Origin: CAVHXA01 sp963639765
Lineage (GTDB): Bacteria; Bacillota; Clostridia; Oscillospirales; Oscillospiraceae
Direction of reading: 5' to 3'
Length of the DNA: 43,235 nucleotides
Assembly: GCA_963639765.1 (NCBI GenBank)
Contig: CAVHXA010000016.1
Coordinates: 1-43,235 of the forward strand
Shown here: positions 31,201-39,385 of the stretch, in pieces
Position numbering within the stretch: position 1 is the first letter of the stretch
Layout: each line of letters begins with the position of its first letter
Translations under genes and position numbers: made by a program
The notes under the pieces: model-generated
What the model was told of the DNA's origin: nothing
What the model saw: only the letters and a program-made list of their open reading frames with translations
Databases searched by the model: none

Positions 31201-33570
31201 AACCGACATGTGCCGCGTCTCATCCGTGACGTACTTCGTTCGGACGGCTTGCTGCGCCGGAGCGGTCTGCTGTGTCTCCTGCACGGAGGATGATGCCGTC
31301 GGAAGATCCTGTGTCTGCGTGGAAAGGGTGCCGCGGGAAGCCTCCTCAGCCTGTCTCGCCGCAGCGTCCATAGCTTCTGCGGAATTATCGGAGACGGTCT
31401 GCGCGGGACGAAGCTGCTGCACATCGGCCGGAACCGTCGGATCGGCCGCCGGGGTTTCGACGATGGGAGAAGATTCCTGCGTCTGCCCGGAGAGATTTAT
31501 CTCACGCGCCGCGGCCTCCTCGGCCTGTCTTGCCGCAGCCTCCAGCTCCTGCTGTTCGCGCAGCTTCGCCGCGCGCTCCTCGATGTTGATGCCCTCCTGC
31601 CGTCCGATATCGGACAGGGTATCGGCATTGAGAGATGCGCGAAGGGTAGCCAGAGCCTTTGCGTCAATGCTCTTTCCTGCGGTCTGAGCCTTCGCCAGCT
31701 CGACCGCCGCCTTGTAACCCGCGGACTGATTGTCCAGCGTCATCAAGCCTTCACGGATATAGAGGTTCAGCGAATCCGCGTCGTTCACATACTCCGCGAC
31801 ATTGCGGTTATACGATTTCGCGTCTGCCGCCGCATTCAATCCGGCCACAGCTGTGCCCCCAAGGCCGAACATTGCGCCGGAGATGGAGCCGGCAAGCGCC
31901 GCCATAGCGGGGTTGCGCACGAAGAACTCAGCCGTAGCCTCGCTCCTTGCCTCCTTGTCAGAAGCACCCGCAGCCTTCAGCTCACGCACACGCGTTTCAT
32001 ATTCGGATTTCTCACCCATAACGGCCATGTCGGCGAGATTCCCGGCGAACTCGGAAATCAGCTCTTCAGAGCCCTCCGACAGCGTCTGCGTCGCAATGTT
32101 GCGGAAGAGACTCTTGACACCCGCAGCGCCCGAAGTAAGGACTGTGTCGAAAAGATTGTCAAGCCCCAGTTTCTCCGTTGCCGCCTCGATGCCGCCGGAG
32201 ATCGCGCCGGAAAGCACGGCCTGTCCCTGCGTACCGCCGCGTTCCAGCGTATCGATAGCCTGGCTGCCAGCCGCCTGTGTGCCGATCCAGATGAGAGAGC
32301 CGACGGGTCCGAGAGCCGCCGATGCCGTGCTGTTCAGCATGGAATAGGCCGTCTGCCCAAGCAGCTTTCCGACAGTGCCCTTGTTCTCAAGAGACTTCTC
32401 CTGCGCAAAGGACGCAGCTCGTGTCGCGCCGACAGCACCCTCGTTCAAGTCGGTATACTTTCCCCGCACGGTATCCGCCGCAATCTGCGCATACGCCGCA
32501 GGAGACGCAAGGAAATTCGCGACACCGATAGCCACCTGTCCGGCCTTCGAAGCTCCCGCGATGCCCTTCTGCTGCTGCGTGAAAAGGTCTTCCGCAAGCT
32601 GAGACTTGATGGCGTTTGCATAGGTCTCTACTTCATCGTACTTCCCTTGATTTGCCAGATTCAGAATAACGTTTTTCTGAGCGTCCGACATATACTTGGC
32701 AAGGTTGTACCACTCGCCGCCCGCTTCGGACTCGTCCCCGATCCGAGCTGTCTTGCCAAGTGACTCGTTCACGGCCTTTGCAATGGTGCGGCCTCCGTTT
32801 CCCACGGTAATTGCGGGGGACTCATACTCCGGCATGGCCGCCGTGAGATATTTCGCCTCATAGCTGCGTGCTGTTTTCAGATTATTGACATCCGACTGGT
32901 TCTTCTGTGCGGTGTAGAGTTTGCTTTCAGCCCTCTTAACGGCGGCATCGTTGGACGCAGCCGCTTCAACAGCGTTCTGATACGCAGCAGTCTGGTAGGC
33001 CGGGGTGTAGAGCGCCCCCTGCCGCTTCAGATAGTCCTCTCCCGTCCGGGGATTCTGCCTGTTCACCGCCGCATTCGTACTCTTCACGCCGATTTCCGCT
33101 CTGCGCACGTCCTCATCCGCAGCTTTGCTTGCACGGTCAAGGTTTAGGTACTGCGTGCCGTTTGCGGCCTGAGCGCGGACGTTCTGCAGCCCGTGCAGCT
33201 CATCCGTAATGCTCTGAAACTTCTGGAAGCCTGCGGTAAGCTCCTCTGCCTTTTTCCTCTGCTCCTCATACGCATCGGCATATGCGTTCTGCGTAAGATC
33301 CTCCACGATCTGATCGCGGATTTTTCTGGTTTCAGCCGCAGTCCCGAGCTTCGCCTTGCCTGTAGAGGAATAGCTCCCCTCCGTTTTTGCCGGAAGGGAG
33401 ATATTCTTCTTCGCCGTGGTGGACGCAGAGGAGGACGTTTTCCCCGTACTCACGTCCTCCTCGATCTGGCTCTTGATCTGGCTGAGTGCCGCCGCCTTAT
33501 CGGTTTTCTTCTTTTTGACGGTCTGAGTGCCGCCACCCTTCAGATTGAGCTTGTCGGTGAGTACTGCCAT
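25300..33570 (-). CDS. Giant polyvalent (ejection-type) protein with zincin motif, 2756 aa
   Basis: ATG at 33570 after AGGAGAC. The start (1-120) is Lys/Ala-rich and disordered. Residues about 400-520 include hydrophobic SLIWIGTQAAG and an EGSEELISEFAGNLADM block seen in large phage proteins. An Ala/Gln/Glu-rich coil follows. Residues 1128-1132 read HELTH, a zinc metallopeptidase signature, with acidic helices after it. A long coiled coil lies near 1555-1645, then a RNVFGNTVQLGMKN block typical of large polyvalent protein domains, and a hydrophobic Gly/Ala stretch near 1990-2015. The C-terminal 500 residues are helical repeats. As the last and largest late gene of a podovirus-like phage it is probably packaged and ejected with DNA, like T7 gp16 or other polyvalent proteins. 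The exact domain set needs profile searches. Confidence 0.85.
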   Translation of the reverse strand: MAVLTDKLNLKGGGTQTVKKKKTDKAAALSQIKSQIEEDVSTGKTSSSASTTAKKNISLPAKTEGSYSSTGKAKLGTAAETRKIRDQIVEDLTQNAYADAYEEQRKKAEELTAGFQKFQSITDELHGLQNVRAQAANGTQYLNLDRASKAADEDVRRAEIGVKSTNAAVNRQNPRTGEDYLKRQGALYTPAYQTAAYQNAVEAAASNDAAVKRAESKLYTAQKNQSDVNNLKTARSYEAKYLTAAMPEYESPAITVGNGGRTIAKAVNESLGKTARIGDESEAGGEWYNLAKYMSDAQKNVILNLANQGKYDEVETYANAIKSQLAEDLFTQQQKGIAGASKAGQVAIGVANFLASPAAYAQIAADTVRGKYTDLNEGAVGATRAASFAQEKSLENKGTVGKLLGQTAYSMLNSTASAALGPVGSLIWIGTQAAGSQAIDTLERGGTQGQAVLSGAISGGIEAATEKLGLDNLFDTVLTSGAAGVKSLFRNIATQTLSEGSEELISEFAGNLADMAVMGEKSEYETRVRELKAAGASDKEARSEATAEFFVRNPAMAALAGSISGAMFGLGGTAVAGLNAAADAKSYNRNVAEYVNDADSLNLYIREGLMTLDNQSAGYKAAVELAKAQTAGKSIDAKALATLRASLNADTLSDIGRQEGINIEERAAKLREQQELEAAARQAEEAAAREINLSGQTQESSPIVETPAADPTVPADVQQLRPAQTVSDNSAEAMDAAARQAEEASRGTLSTQTQDLPTASSSVQETQQTAPAQQAVRTKYVTDETRHMSVSEKLNFKQELNQQFKDASGRTDVESVSAAADAAEAYLNAVGDYLAGDRSAEVQNRSNEATQALRESLTKGYTAALTVQRDNAVRSMPKVREDYKKAYDHIRETKLYIPGDVKSEVGRGSWGEWRRKNGWLRTGDKKAMSIDTLFGELSSDYPGYFDENQHMTLPDQLTALSEFMTQEARYGRANETDIALHGGMSEAQIAEAVQTSVEQTIQDLQNSYWNARYTGGDSQASVNLSDIMKSLPKVTATSDVSAHKSVYEAGRGYSSEEIMRLTERSARENGVNATVSLEISNLAGKLGSKVEFADLGSRYNGYYNREADTVVLNSRLQANDAIWTTYAHELTHRAEAAKGYGRLKSFVLRNESLRSEAYNGVLDDIITGYAEAGVKLSRTDAEHEFMAAYVSEKFLGSLDALRGVAETDPDAARVLLDSVEDVLTRSTENGLATDVAQDRLVRAQNILAEALDDVNRQRGSGRYAESGGTVTLNGDYRSQESLTDYLPTGQAAVAGFNLDALIAKNVEKYGKIEPGEQIYDADDPSYHTTVSELPAKAADDRNVRRFYRTADEAAAYDFDVRDVAVLDTYTPTTNEENVAQAIDIRSSYDSFDQAYGAFRKWAQSGGEGKDGAAQIAFGERLMLEARRSGRMKESVEILSDLATLGTDYGQRIQALSLLKRLTPEGQLYHYARQAESYAKRKKTGKASRKTREVQRIRDSINGAIDSVDHLEATAQAVKAGDATNEDFQRAATDTKHVMEELSRKLEPYADPTQSEFQQELDALTKRRTELERELGEKRVSAEELAKIRREYNAIPGKIEAAQKKTLDNIAKQKELLGQLAERRAELERELNTLEKTRAERKALKAELAKTNSEITSAWKTWNRYAGDIRALSESMAAAEITLDNAKQYKKTIKTAQSVMQAYLSFVKNKGGEVIIDETLMENFINAKTEEDLTAAREALEQNIADQLPGSVSERIRAVRYIGMLLNPTTHIRNVFGNTVQLGMKNVRDVVATVFEKAFVRNGERTKAVLTGKDSGRKSFAAADYAEIKADLQAGGQRSETAGIEEKRQIFATPAAEAVRKFSSNTLEAEDALFLRRNYVNSFAEYMKANKLTPENITDAQKLRAREVAFEEALKATYRDASHVANLLNQIENSSAAAEFFVGGLMPFKKTPINVLKRGLEYSPAGLIKGVYDITQKARGKDVTASQIISDFSAGLTGTGVTILGAFLGATGAAFASAGSDEKDRESSMEEETGRQDYSIRFGDYTYTMDWVAPACMPFFIGVSLAQYAKRENKDLSASEVVDSVLGIMEPIFSLSMLSGITDMFESYESTGAGVASSVAWSALESYALQFFPTFGGKMARVVDDTRRSTYAPTDSPYSKKAEQLARRIIAKIPFASMQLEPSVDQYGNERKNVGDTWWKRLLYNTLSPGYIQKVTSYEADNEMKRLYAATGDTSALPKQAPKNVTYAGQTYYLDSHAYTQFAKTLGQETYSGLEALYKTQEYIDASDADKVGMVAKVMDAASEKARMEYFEYIGLDETVYRDAIETALYGEDNQKKPQPSTVDLYNSGMVDIKSVYYAYDKVKDSVAGTKTSEKISALNALDLDEDEKNFIYMTKIASKSAQADVQAIIDNGASMSDAISVVQHMYDFGTGDALKKDGRVDVILAADLPDEAKEAAYYALVPGTDEAVAKAQAQVEKFRKAGMDMDDFLSVQAAFTDADGEVKQADKLAALKDLDVSDKYTVVTTLVTTSANIAKGMKECMKMGFTDDQFVDAYAKYAEINATDAKPSEKALEFSRWVNKTYSGKSEEARTFLKDVLSYYQQMKADAGKYDSLYAAGVSDSAAASIYTDLKSLAPLEGKASVSDNQKILAIATNSVANDAEKRIAILQIIGDSTSGQAKFTAFEQAKIPYATYASYISAVSEMSADKDKNGKTISGSKKAKVMAYINSLPLSDDQKDAIYLAEGYAKSALGEAPWN

Positions 33571-33590
33571 GAATCAAGTCTCCTTTTCTT

Positions 33591-35741
33591 TCAGTCCTTC
33601 GTGTGGAGGGTGCTGACAGAATCCTTCCTGTTCTTCTGAACGTATTTGTAACGGGTATTTCCGTTTGAATCCGTAGTCTTCACGCGCTGTGCCGTGCCGT
33701 TGTAGACCATGTTCGCAAGCTGGTCTGCCGTAACCTTATCCGCGACCGTGCCGCTGTTCGAAGACGTATAAACGGGGATAGTAGTGGCCTTCTTCGAAGA
33801 ACTGTCGGAGGATGTCCGGGGAGCCGTCTGCGTGCTGTTTTTCAGCGCCGTACCGCTCCCGCTCTTAACGGTTCCGTCATACAGGCTGACGTTGCGGTTG
33901 AGGAGCGCGCCCTTTGCCGAGCCGAGCGTGCCGTAGCCGCTGGACGGAGCGGTCGAAGCCGTGCCCGTCACGGAAGGTGTGGCCGTATAGTCCGCCGCAG
34001 GGGTATAAGGCGTGTACGTCGGATTCGCCGTATCGTAGTCATAGCCCAGGCCGGACGAGGAGCCGGTCTTCTTGCCCGTCTTGCTACTGCGAGAGGAGTT
34101 TGCCGAATAGATCGCGGAGGACGAGCTGGGTGCCGTAACCGTGCCGGAGGACGCGCCGGAATTGGCGTACTGCGCCGCCAGCTTCGCAAGGGTAAGCTGG
34201 TTGTTGAAGGCATCCTGTTCACGGTTGTACATGGCATTGGCTGCGTTGTAGGCATTGGCGTAGGCATCCTGTTCCCGATTGTACCCGGCCTGTGCGATGT
34301 TGTAGGCATTGGTAAAGGCATCCTGCTCACGGTTGTACTGTGCCTGGGCAAGGTTATATGCGTTGTTGAAGGCATCCTGCTCCTGGCTGTAGCCCAGCGT
34401 CACCTTGTTATAGGCATCGTTGTAGGCATCACGCGCCGCCTGGTACGCCATCTGCTGATCCCACTGGGAATCGCTGATCTTGTCGCGGTAGGCCTGGTAG
34501 GCGCGGTCGACATCCGCGTTCCACTGGGCACGTTCGGCCTCCGACTGGCTGAAGGCATTCTCATCCTGCGCCAGAAGCGCGGAATAGGTATTGTAGAGCT
34601 GATTATAGGCATCCTGGTATACGTCAAAGGCCTGTGCGCGGTCGGTGTTGTACTGCGACAGCTCCGTCTGGTACTTCGAGAAGTCATTGGCCTCCGCGTT
34701 CTGAAGCGCCGCCAGCTTGTCCTGCTGCATGGAGTAGTCCTGCAGATAGCGCGAATACGCCTGCGAGTACAGCTCCGGGATCTTATCCGCAAGCTGTGCG
34801 TTGTAGTAATTCTGTGCCTGTTGGGAAGCCGCAATGGCAGCAGAGGACGCCACGCCGCCGGTCTGCGTAGCCTTGTTCGCAAGCGTACTCTGCATGGAGC
34901 GGTCTCCCTCGCGTCTGTACTGCTTGGCGTAGGCCTGGTACACGGGATCCGTTGCGTAGTCATAGGAGAACTTGCCGTAATCCGTCACGTCATTCAAAGC
35001 CGACTGAATGCGGTCATCGTAGCGGGACTCCCAAGTCGGAGCCGCGTCATAGGTAAACGCGCCGTAGCTTCCCAGATTCCCAAGTGCGGAATTGATCTGA
35101 TCGGTATACGCCGACTGATACGTCGGAGCCTCTCCAAACTGCGACATATCGAAGTCATCATAGGTTTTGCTCTCCCACGTCGGGGAATCCGGCAGTGAAT
35201 CTGCGGAGTATTTTGTGGAAGTCGGAACCGACGGCAGAGCCGACGCGGAGGAGGACGTCGCGGGAACCGACGGAAGCGAGTACGAAGACGTAGTCGGAAC
35301 GGACGGCAGAGCCGAAGCCGCAGTCGAAGTCGCGGGAGCTGACGGCAGAGAGTACGAAGATGAAGTCGAAGCTGACGGAAGCGAGTACGCGCTCTGCGTT
35401 GCGTTCTGCGTCTGCGGGGTAAAGCTCGTCTGGGTATCGGGGCTCTGAACCGTGCCGCCGATGGGGTTATACTCCAGTCCCCACGAACCGCCGGTATAGG
35501 ATGTCATGCCGGAAGTCGAAGCCGCATTGGAGCGAAGCTGCTCCGCTCTCTGATTCGCCGCCGACATTCCTGCGGTATCCCCCGACTTGTTTGCCGTGTT
35601 CCAGCTCTGCTTTGCGGACAGAAGCCCCATGCCGACATCGGGATTGGCCTTCGCCAGCGCAAGGTCATACGATGAGAACTGACTTGCAAGCCCCGCATTC
35701 GAGACTGCGTTCTCAAAGTCCTGGTATGTATACTGTGCCAT
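33591..35741 (-). CDS. Repeat-rich structural protein (716 aa)
   Basis: ATG at 35741 behind GGGAGG. Residues about 100-170 are Ser/Pro/Ala repeats (SYSLPSVPATSS and variants). The centre is Tyr/Gln/Asp/Ala-rich helices. Four 18-aa repeats, YNREQDAF plus NAYN, are encoded by tandem 54-bp units at 34176-34391. The C-terminus is Ser/Thr-rich and basic. The protein follows a stump-like gene and precedes the giant ejection protein with 20 bp between, so an internal virion or tail-tip role is likely. No enzyme motif seen. Confidence 0.75.
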   Translation of the reverse strand: MAQYTYQDFENAVSNAGLASQFSSYDLALAKANPDVGMGLLSAKQSWNTANKSGDTAGMSAANQRAEQLRSNAASTSGMTSYTGGSWGLEYNPIGGTVQSPDTQTSFTPQTQNATQSAYSLPSASTSSSYSLPSAPATSTAASALPSVPTTSSYSLPSVPATSSSASALPSVPTSTKYSADSLPDSPTWESKTYDDFDMSQFGEAPTYQSAYTDQINSALGNLGSYGAFTYDAAPTWESRYDDRIQSALNDVTDYGKFSYDYATDPVYQAYAKQYRREGDRSMQSTLANKATQTGGVASSAAIAASQQAQNYYNAQLADKIPELYSQAYSRYLQDYSMQQDKLAALQNAEANDFSKYQTELSQYNTDRAQAFDVYQDAYNQLYNTYSALLAQDENAFSQSEAERAQWNADVDRAYQAYRDKISDSQWDQQMAYQAARDAYNDAYNKVTLGYSQEQDAFNNAYNLAQAQYNREQDAFTNAYNIAQAGYNREQDAYANAYNAANAMYNREQDAFNNQLTLAKLAAQYANSGASSGTVTAPSSSSAIYSANSSRSSKTGKKTGSSSGLGYDYDTANPTYTPYTPAADYTATPSVTGTASTAPSSGYGTLGSAKGALLNRNVSLYDGTVKSGSGTALKNSTQTAPRTSSDSSSKKATTIPVYTSSNSGTVADKVTADQLANMVYNGTAQRVKTTDSNGNTRYKYVQKNRKDSVSTLHTKD

Positions 35742-35758
35742 GTTCTTTTTTCCTCCCT

Positions 35759-37369
35759 TTAATGATACGAGCTTCCCTGTTCCGTATTCGGCGCGACAGA
35801 GTAGACCCAGACCCGTCCGCGTCCCTCAAGCCGTATTCTGTAGTGATCCGCGCGTCTGGGAATTCTTGGTACGATAAAGGATCGTTTTCCCGCCCCGGAG
35901 AAGGACGCAGCGGTCTGCCACGGCTCCTGCCCGTCATATTTCACCTTCACGGAAAAACTCGCGTCAGAGGCCAGCTCTGCGCGAATATCGATGCCCAGCA
36001 GCCATTTGCGCTGTGGAGAGCTTTCCGTGAAGTCTGCGGACTCTGCGAACCATTCGATGCCGGTCTCCTGCGTGCTGCCCTCCGGCGCGTCCTCTGCGTC
36101 TCCGATGAACCAGAGATGCCCGTCCGAGCAGAGCGCATACAGCCCTTCCCCGCACCATGCGAAGAAGAGAACGTGAAGCGCGTCATGCCTGTGCCACATA
36201 CTGCGCTGCGTATCGTACACGAACAGGCTCCAGTTCCCCGCCGCGTCGTGCATGGAGATGTAGTACAGAAGCCCGTCCGTGCCTCCCACGCCGTCCGAAT
36301 AGGACACATCCCCGAAGGGGGTCGATATGGGAGACGGCAGACCGCCGGAGTACAGGACTACACCCGCTCTGGACAAGTAGAAGAGCTTCTCCGATGCGAT
36401 GCCAAGGCTCTTGCCGGAGCCCTGTGCCACGCCGAGATTGGCAGACGGAACGGTCTGGAAGTCCGAAGGGATCGAGCCGTACACCTTGTACACCTGCTCA
36501 GACTTGAAAAAACAGGGGTAGCCCAGATATGAACATCCCCCTGTAAAGGTACCCGCACCAAGCACATCCACGTACCACGATTCCGTGCCGGTCAAGTCGA
36601 AGTTGTTGAAGTTGGTCGGATCGGCAAGTGCCGAAGCGTAGATGGTGTTGCCGCGCGCGCCCCACAGACGGTTGTCATGCACGAAGAGAATGTCGAGATC
36701 CGGCACATTGCGGTCAATCTTGATGCTTCCCGTCTCCGTGTAGGACGTATTCCCGTCCCCCAAAACGAAGGAATCCGGGTAGAAGCGAAGGGTTTTCCCG
36801 TCCTCCGAGATCTCACGGATGAGAATCGTCAGATTGTTTTCCGGGTGAACGGTGCAGCCCTGGATGGTCACGGCATCCCCCACGGCAAAGCCCGCGAAGG
36901 CCGCGCCTGTGGTGGTCAGCGTATTCGCCGCCGCAGGCTCTCCCGTATAGGTTCCGTCCGAGAACGTGACCGTGCCGGAGGAGGACGTGTAATGAGCCTC
37001 AAGGCTCCCGAACTCTCCCGTATTGATGTTGTAGGCCATCTTGTCCGGGAAGATAAGGACGAGATGTCCCATGACGGTCATGGTCTTTTCGCTGTCCGCA
37101 ACGGTGCCGCGCAGGACTCCGTCATAGTAAAAGCCCGTGCCGTCCACCCACGCCAGCGCGTCTCCTCCGCACAGACCGTTGGGACGTGCAAGAGTACGCA
37201 CCAGGCTGCGCGGACGGCGCACGGCGAGAAGCGGCGCGTCTGCGGAGGTAAGGTTCTGCATATCGTACCATTCTCCGTCACCCGCCGCACGGCGATGGTT
37301 ATACCCGCCGAACTCCGTCTGTATCTTTTTTGAGTAGCTGTCCGCGTACACGGGTGCCGGAAACGCCAT
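35759..37369 (-). CDS. Tail stump / tubular-type protein
   Basis: 536 aa, ATG at 37369, ten bases after GGAG. It begins with a conserved-looking SKKIQTEFGGYNHRRAAGDGEWYDMQN and has blade-like blocks (NRLWGARGNTIYASALADPTNF, YVDVLGAG, YLSRAGVVLYSGGLP). This pattern of ligand-facing beta blades with DPTNF is shared with T7-like tail tubular protein B and P22-like stabilisation proteins of podoviruses. It probably forms the short tail tube or seals the head. The assignment is by pattern. Confidence 0.65.
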   Translation of the reverse strand: MAFPAPVYADSYSKKIQTEFGGYNHRRAAGDGEWYDMQNLTSADAPLLAVRRPRSLVRTLARPNGLCGGDALAWVDGTGFYYDGVLRGTVADSEKTMTVMGHLVLIFPDKMAYNINTGEFGSLEAHYTSSSGTVTFSDGTYTGEPAAANTLTTTGAAFAGFAVGDAVTIQGCTVHPENNLTILIREISEDGKTLRFYPDSFVLGDGNTSYTETGSIKIDRNVPDLDILFVHDNRLWGARGNTIYASALADPTNFNNFDLTGTESWYVDVLGAGTFTGGCSYLGYPCFFKSEQVYKVYGSIPSDFQTVPSANLGVAQGSGKSLGIASEKLFYLSRAGVVLYSGGLPSPISTPFGDVSYSDGVGGTDGLLYYISMHDAAGNWSLFVYDTQRSMWHRHDALHVLFFAWCGEGLYALCSDGHLWFIGDAEDAPEGSTQETGIEWFAESADFTESSPQRKWLLGIDIRAELASDASFSVKVKYDGQEPWQTAASFSGAGKRSFIVPRIPRRADHYRIRLEGRGRVWVYSVAPNTEQGSSYH

Positions 37370-37402
37370 ATGCGCTCAACTCCTTTTTACAAATGTTATG
37401 TA

Positions 37403-37765
37403 TTATTCAACCCGTACAAGGCCGTCCAGCGCGAGGAGCATATCCGGGGTAATGCCGCGCATATCGCCCTTCAGTACAACGGGCTCTGCCTTCACGGTGA
37501 CTTCCGTTGCATCCAGCTCCCGCACGCCCTCCGCATAGGCATCCATATCCTCCCGCGATTCAAAACGGTATTTCTTCGCATCGGTCTCATCGGGCTTGCC
37601 GTATTTCTCCAGAAGCCGGTTGCGCTTCTCCGCGTAGAAGCCCGCCTCATCACGCACGGCCTTCGCCAGCTTCATCACGCCGTAGGCTTCCCGCGCCGTA
37701 AGTTCCTCATTCTTCATCAAAGGCTCCAGCGCCTCCGATGCCTTATACGCTTCCAGTAATGTCAT
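37403..37765 (-). CDS. Small helical phage protein
   Basis: 120 aa, ATG at 37765 with AGGAAT upstream. Helical start (LEPLMKNEELTAREAYGVMKLAKAV), then YAEKRNRLLEKYGKPDE and a short beta-like end LSALDGLV-type block. The layout resembles DUF1617-type proteins of Firmicutes phage tail regions, though I cannot confirm the match. Function unknown. Confidence 0.7.
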   Translation of the reverse strand: MTLLEAYKASEALEPLMKNEELTAREAYGVMKLAKAVRDEAGFYAEKRNRLLEKYGKPDETDAKKYRFESREDMDAYAEGVRELDATEVTVKAEPVVLKGDMRGITPDMLLALDGLVRVE

Positions 37766-37789
37766 AGGGGGTTATTCCTTTCCTCGCTG

Positions 37790-39352
37790 TTATATATACC
37801 AAAAGAGATCGCCGCTTGCATCGGTCGACGCGATAGTTGTGTCGTTGACATAAATACTCTGGTTTGCTCCGATGTGGAAAGAAAGACTGCCGGCGCTTGA
37901 GATATTCGTTCTCCAGCGACTGCCAATGTTCATATTTACCGAAGCACTGAGCTCCATACTGGCGCTGGAAGTAACTACCAGGTTATATGTGTCATTGCCA
38001 TTCCCGGTCAAATACATATTGGCTACGTTGTTCCCTTCTCTGTAAAAATAAAGGGCACCGTAATCGTATTGGCTTTGCCCGGATATAAGCGCTGGCCCGC
38101 TCAACGCACCGTTATAGAAACTTCGAAGGGTTCCATCGGTTATCCGTATATACCCGCCCGACGTATCGTTTGGGCTGTCCTGCGTGGAGAACAGCGATCC
38201 GTAGATGCTCGATCCGTACATATTCGAGCCGTTGATGGTGCCGGTCATCTCGATGTTGCCGTTCTCGTCTGCGGCGAAAACCTCGCTACCGGCTGTGTTC
38301 TTGATCTTGATCTTGCCGTTGGAGACGGTAAGACCGTCCTTGTCGATGGTTACGCCGGACTTATAGGTGCTGGTAGTGCCGTCACGGTATTCTGCCGTCA
38401 GCCCCGCGCGGGTAAATGTCAGCTTCGCATCGGAGTAGGACGTGCCGTCATTGCCGCCGATCGTGAAGGCAAAGCCCTCTGCGGTCTGTGTCGCGCCGGT
38501 GCGTGAGACGTAATTCCCGAGCTGCGTTGTGACCGTGGTGGAGACCTCCTCTGCCGTCTGCACAGCCGTGGAAGCCGCAGTTTTCGCCTCGTCCGCTTTT
38601 GTGGATGCCGATTCCGCTGCGGACTGTGCCTTCGTCACACTGGTCTGCAGGCCGGACGTGGTAGCTTCAAGGGACGTGATGTCCCCCTCCGTGGTGCTGA
38701 TGCGCCCGGACAGGGAGCTTGCCGTCTGCTCCAGCGTGGAGATGTCTCCCTCCGTGGTGCCGACTCTCGTTGAAAGATCGTCTGCCGTCTGCTCAACGGT
38801 GCTCATCCTGCCGTCCACAGCCGTCATCTGCGAAGAGAGGCTCTTCGCCGTCTGCTCCAGCGTGGATACGTCTCCCTCCGTGGTGCTGACGCGTGAAGAC
38901 AGGCTGTCCGCAGTCTGCGAGAGGGTAGAGATGCTTCCTTCGGCATTTCCCACTCTCGTCTCAAGCCCCGCGACCGTGACCTTCACGGCGCTCATGTCTC
39001 CCTCGACATTTGACACCGTAGCGCTCAGCCCCGCCGCCGTAGCCTCCAGCTTCGTCTGGGACTCGTTCAGCCGGTCGATGGATGCCGAAAGCCCGTCCGT
39101 TGTGATGGAAACGCGCGTGATGGCCTCGTCCGCTTCCTCCAGCTTGATGTTCAAGGGATCCTGTATGTTCTTCGTCAGCGTTTCCAACTGCGCTACGTTG
39201 AAGTTCGCGATTCCTAAGTTATCCAGCGCGTACCCTAAGTATTCGCGCAGGAGGAACAGATAGTCATTCGACTGCTTCAGATACTTGACCGCATCGTCCC
39301 CCTCGCGGTACTCGGGGAAGAGCACGTCACACATGTATACGGGTTCCGACAT
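37790..39352 (-). CDS. Trimeric coiled-coil tail fibre (gp58-like)
   Basis: 520 aa, ATG at 39352 after GGGGAAG. A short N-terminal head is followed (residues about 70-220) by seven 21-aa repeats of the type LSSRVSTTEGDVSTLEQTA, a left-handed trimeric coil pattern, and a Ser/Ala/Lys coil. Then come a Gly-rich DENGNIEMTGTINGSN segment and a beta-rich C-terminus with several Tyr/Asn/Gly turns. It resembles Siphovirus gp58/hyaluronidase-like host-contact proteins. It lies after the lysis genes. Confidence 0.75.
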   Translation of the reverse strand: MSEPVYMCDVLFPEYREGDDAVKYLKQSNDYLFLLREYLGYALDNLGIANFNVAQLETLTKNIQDPLNIKLEEADEAITRVSITTDGLSASIDRLNESQTKLEATAAGLSATVSNVEGDMSAVKVTVAGLETRVGNAEGSISTLSQTADSLSSRVSTTEGDVSTLEQTAKSLSSQMTAVDGRMSTVEQTADDLSTRVGTTEGDISTLEQTASSLSGRISTTEGDITSLEATTSGLQTSVTKAQSAAESASTKADEAKTAASTAVQTAEEVSTTVTTQLGNYVSRTGATQTAEGFAFTIGGNDGTSYSDAKLTFTRAGLTAEYRDGTTSTYKSGVTIDKDGLTVSNGKIKIKNTAGSEVFAADENGNIEMTGTINGSNMYGSSIYGSLFSTQDSPNDTSGGYIRITDGTLRSFYNGALSGPALISGQSQYDYGALYFYREGNNVANMYLTGNGNDTYNLVVTSSASMELSASVNMNIGSRWRTNISSAGSLSFHIGANQSIYVNDTTIASTDASGDLFWYI

Positions 39353-39385
39353 CTATCTTCCCCTTTTCTCTCTCTTGTTGCGTTA

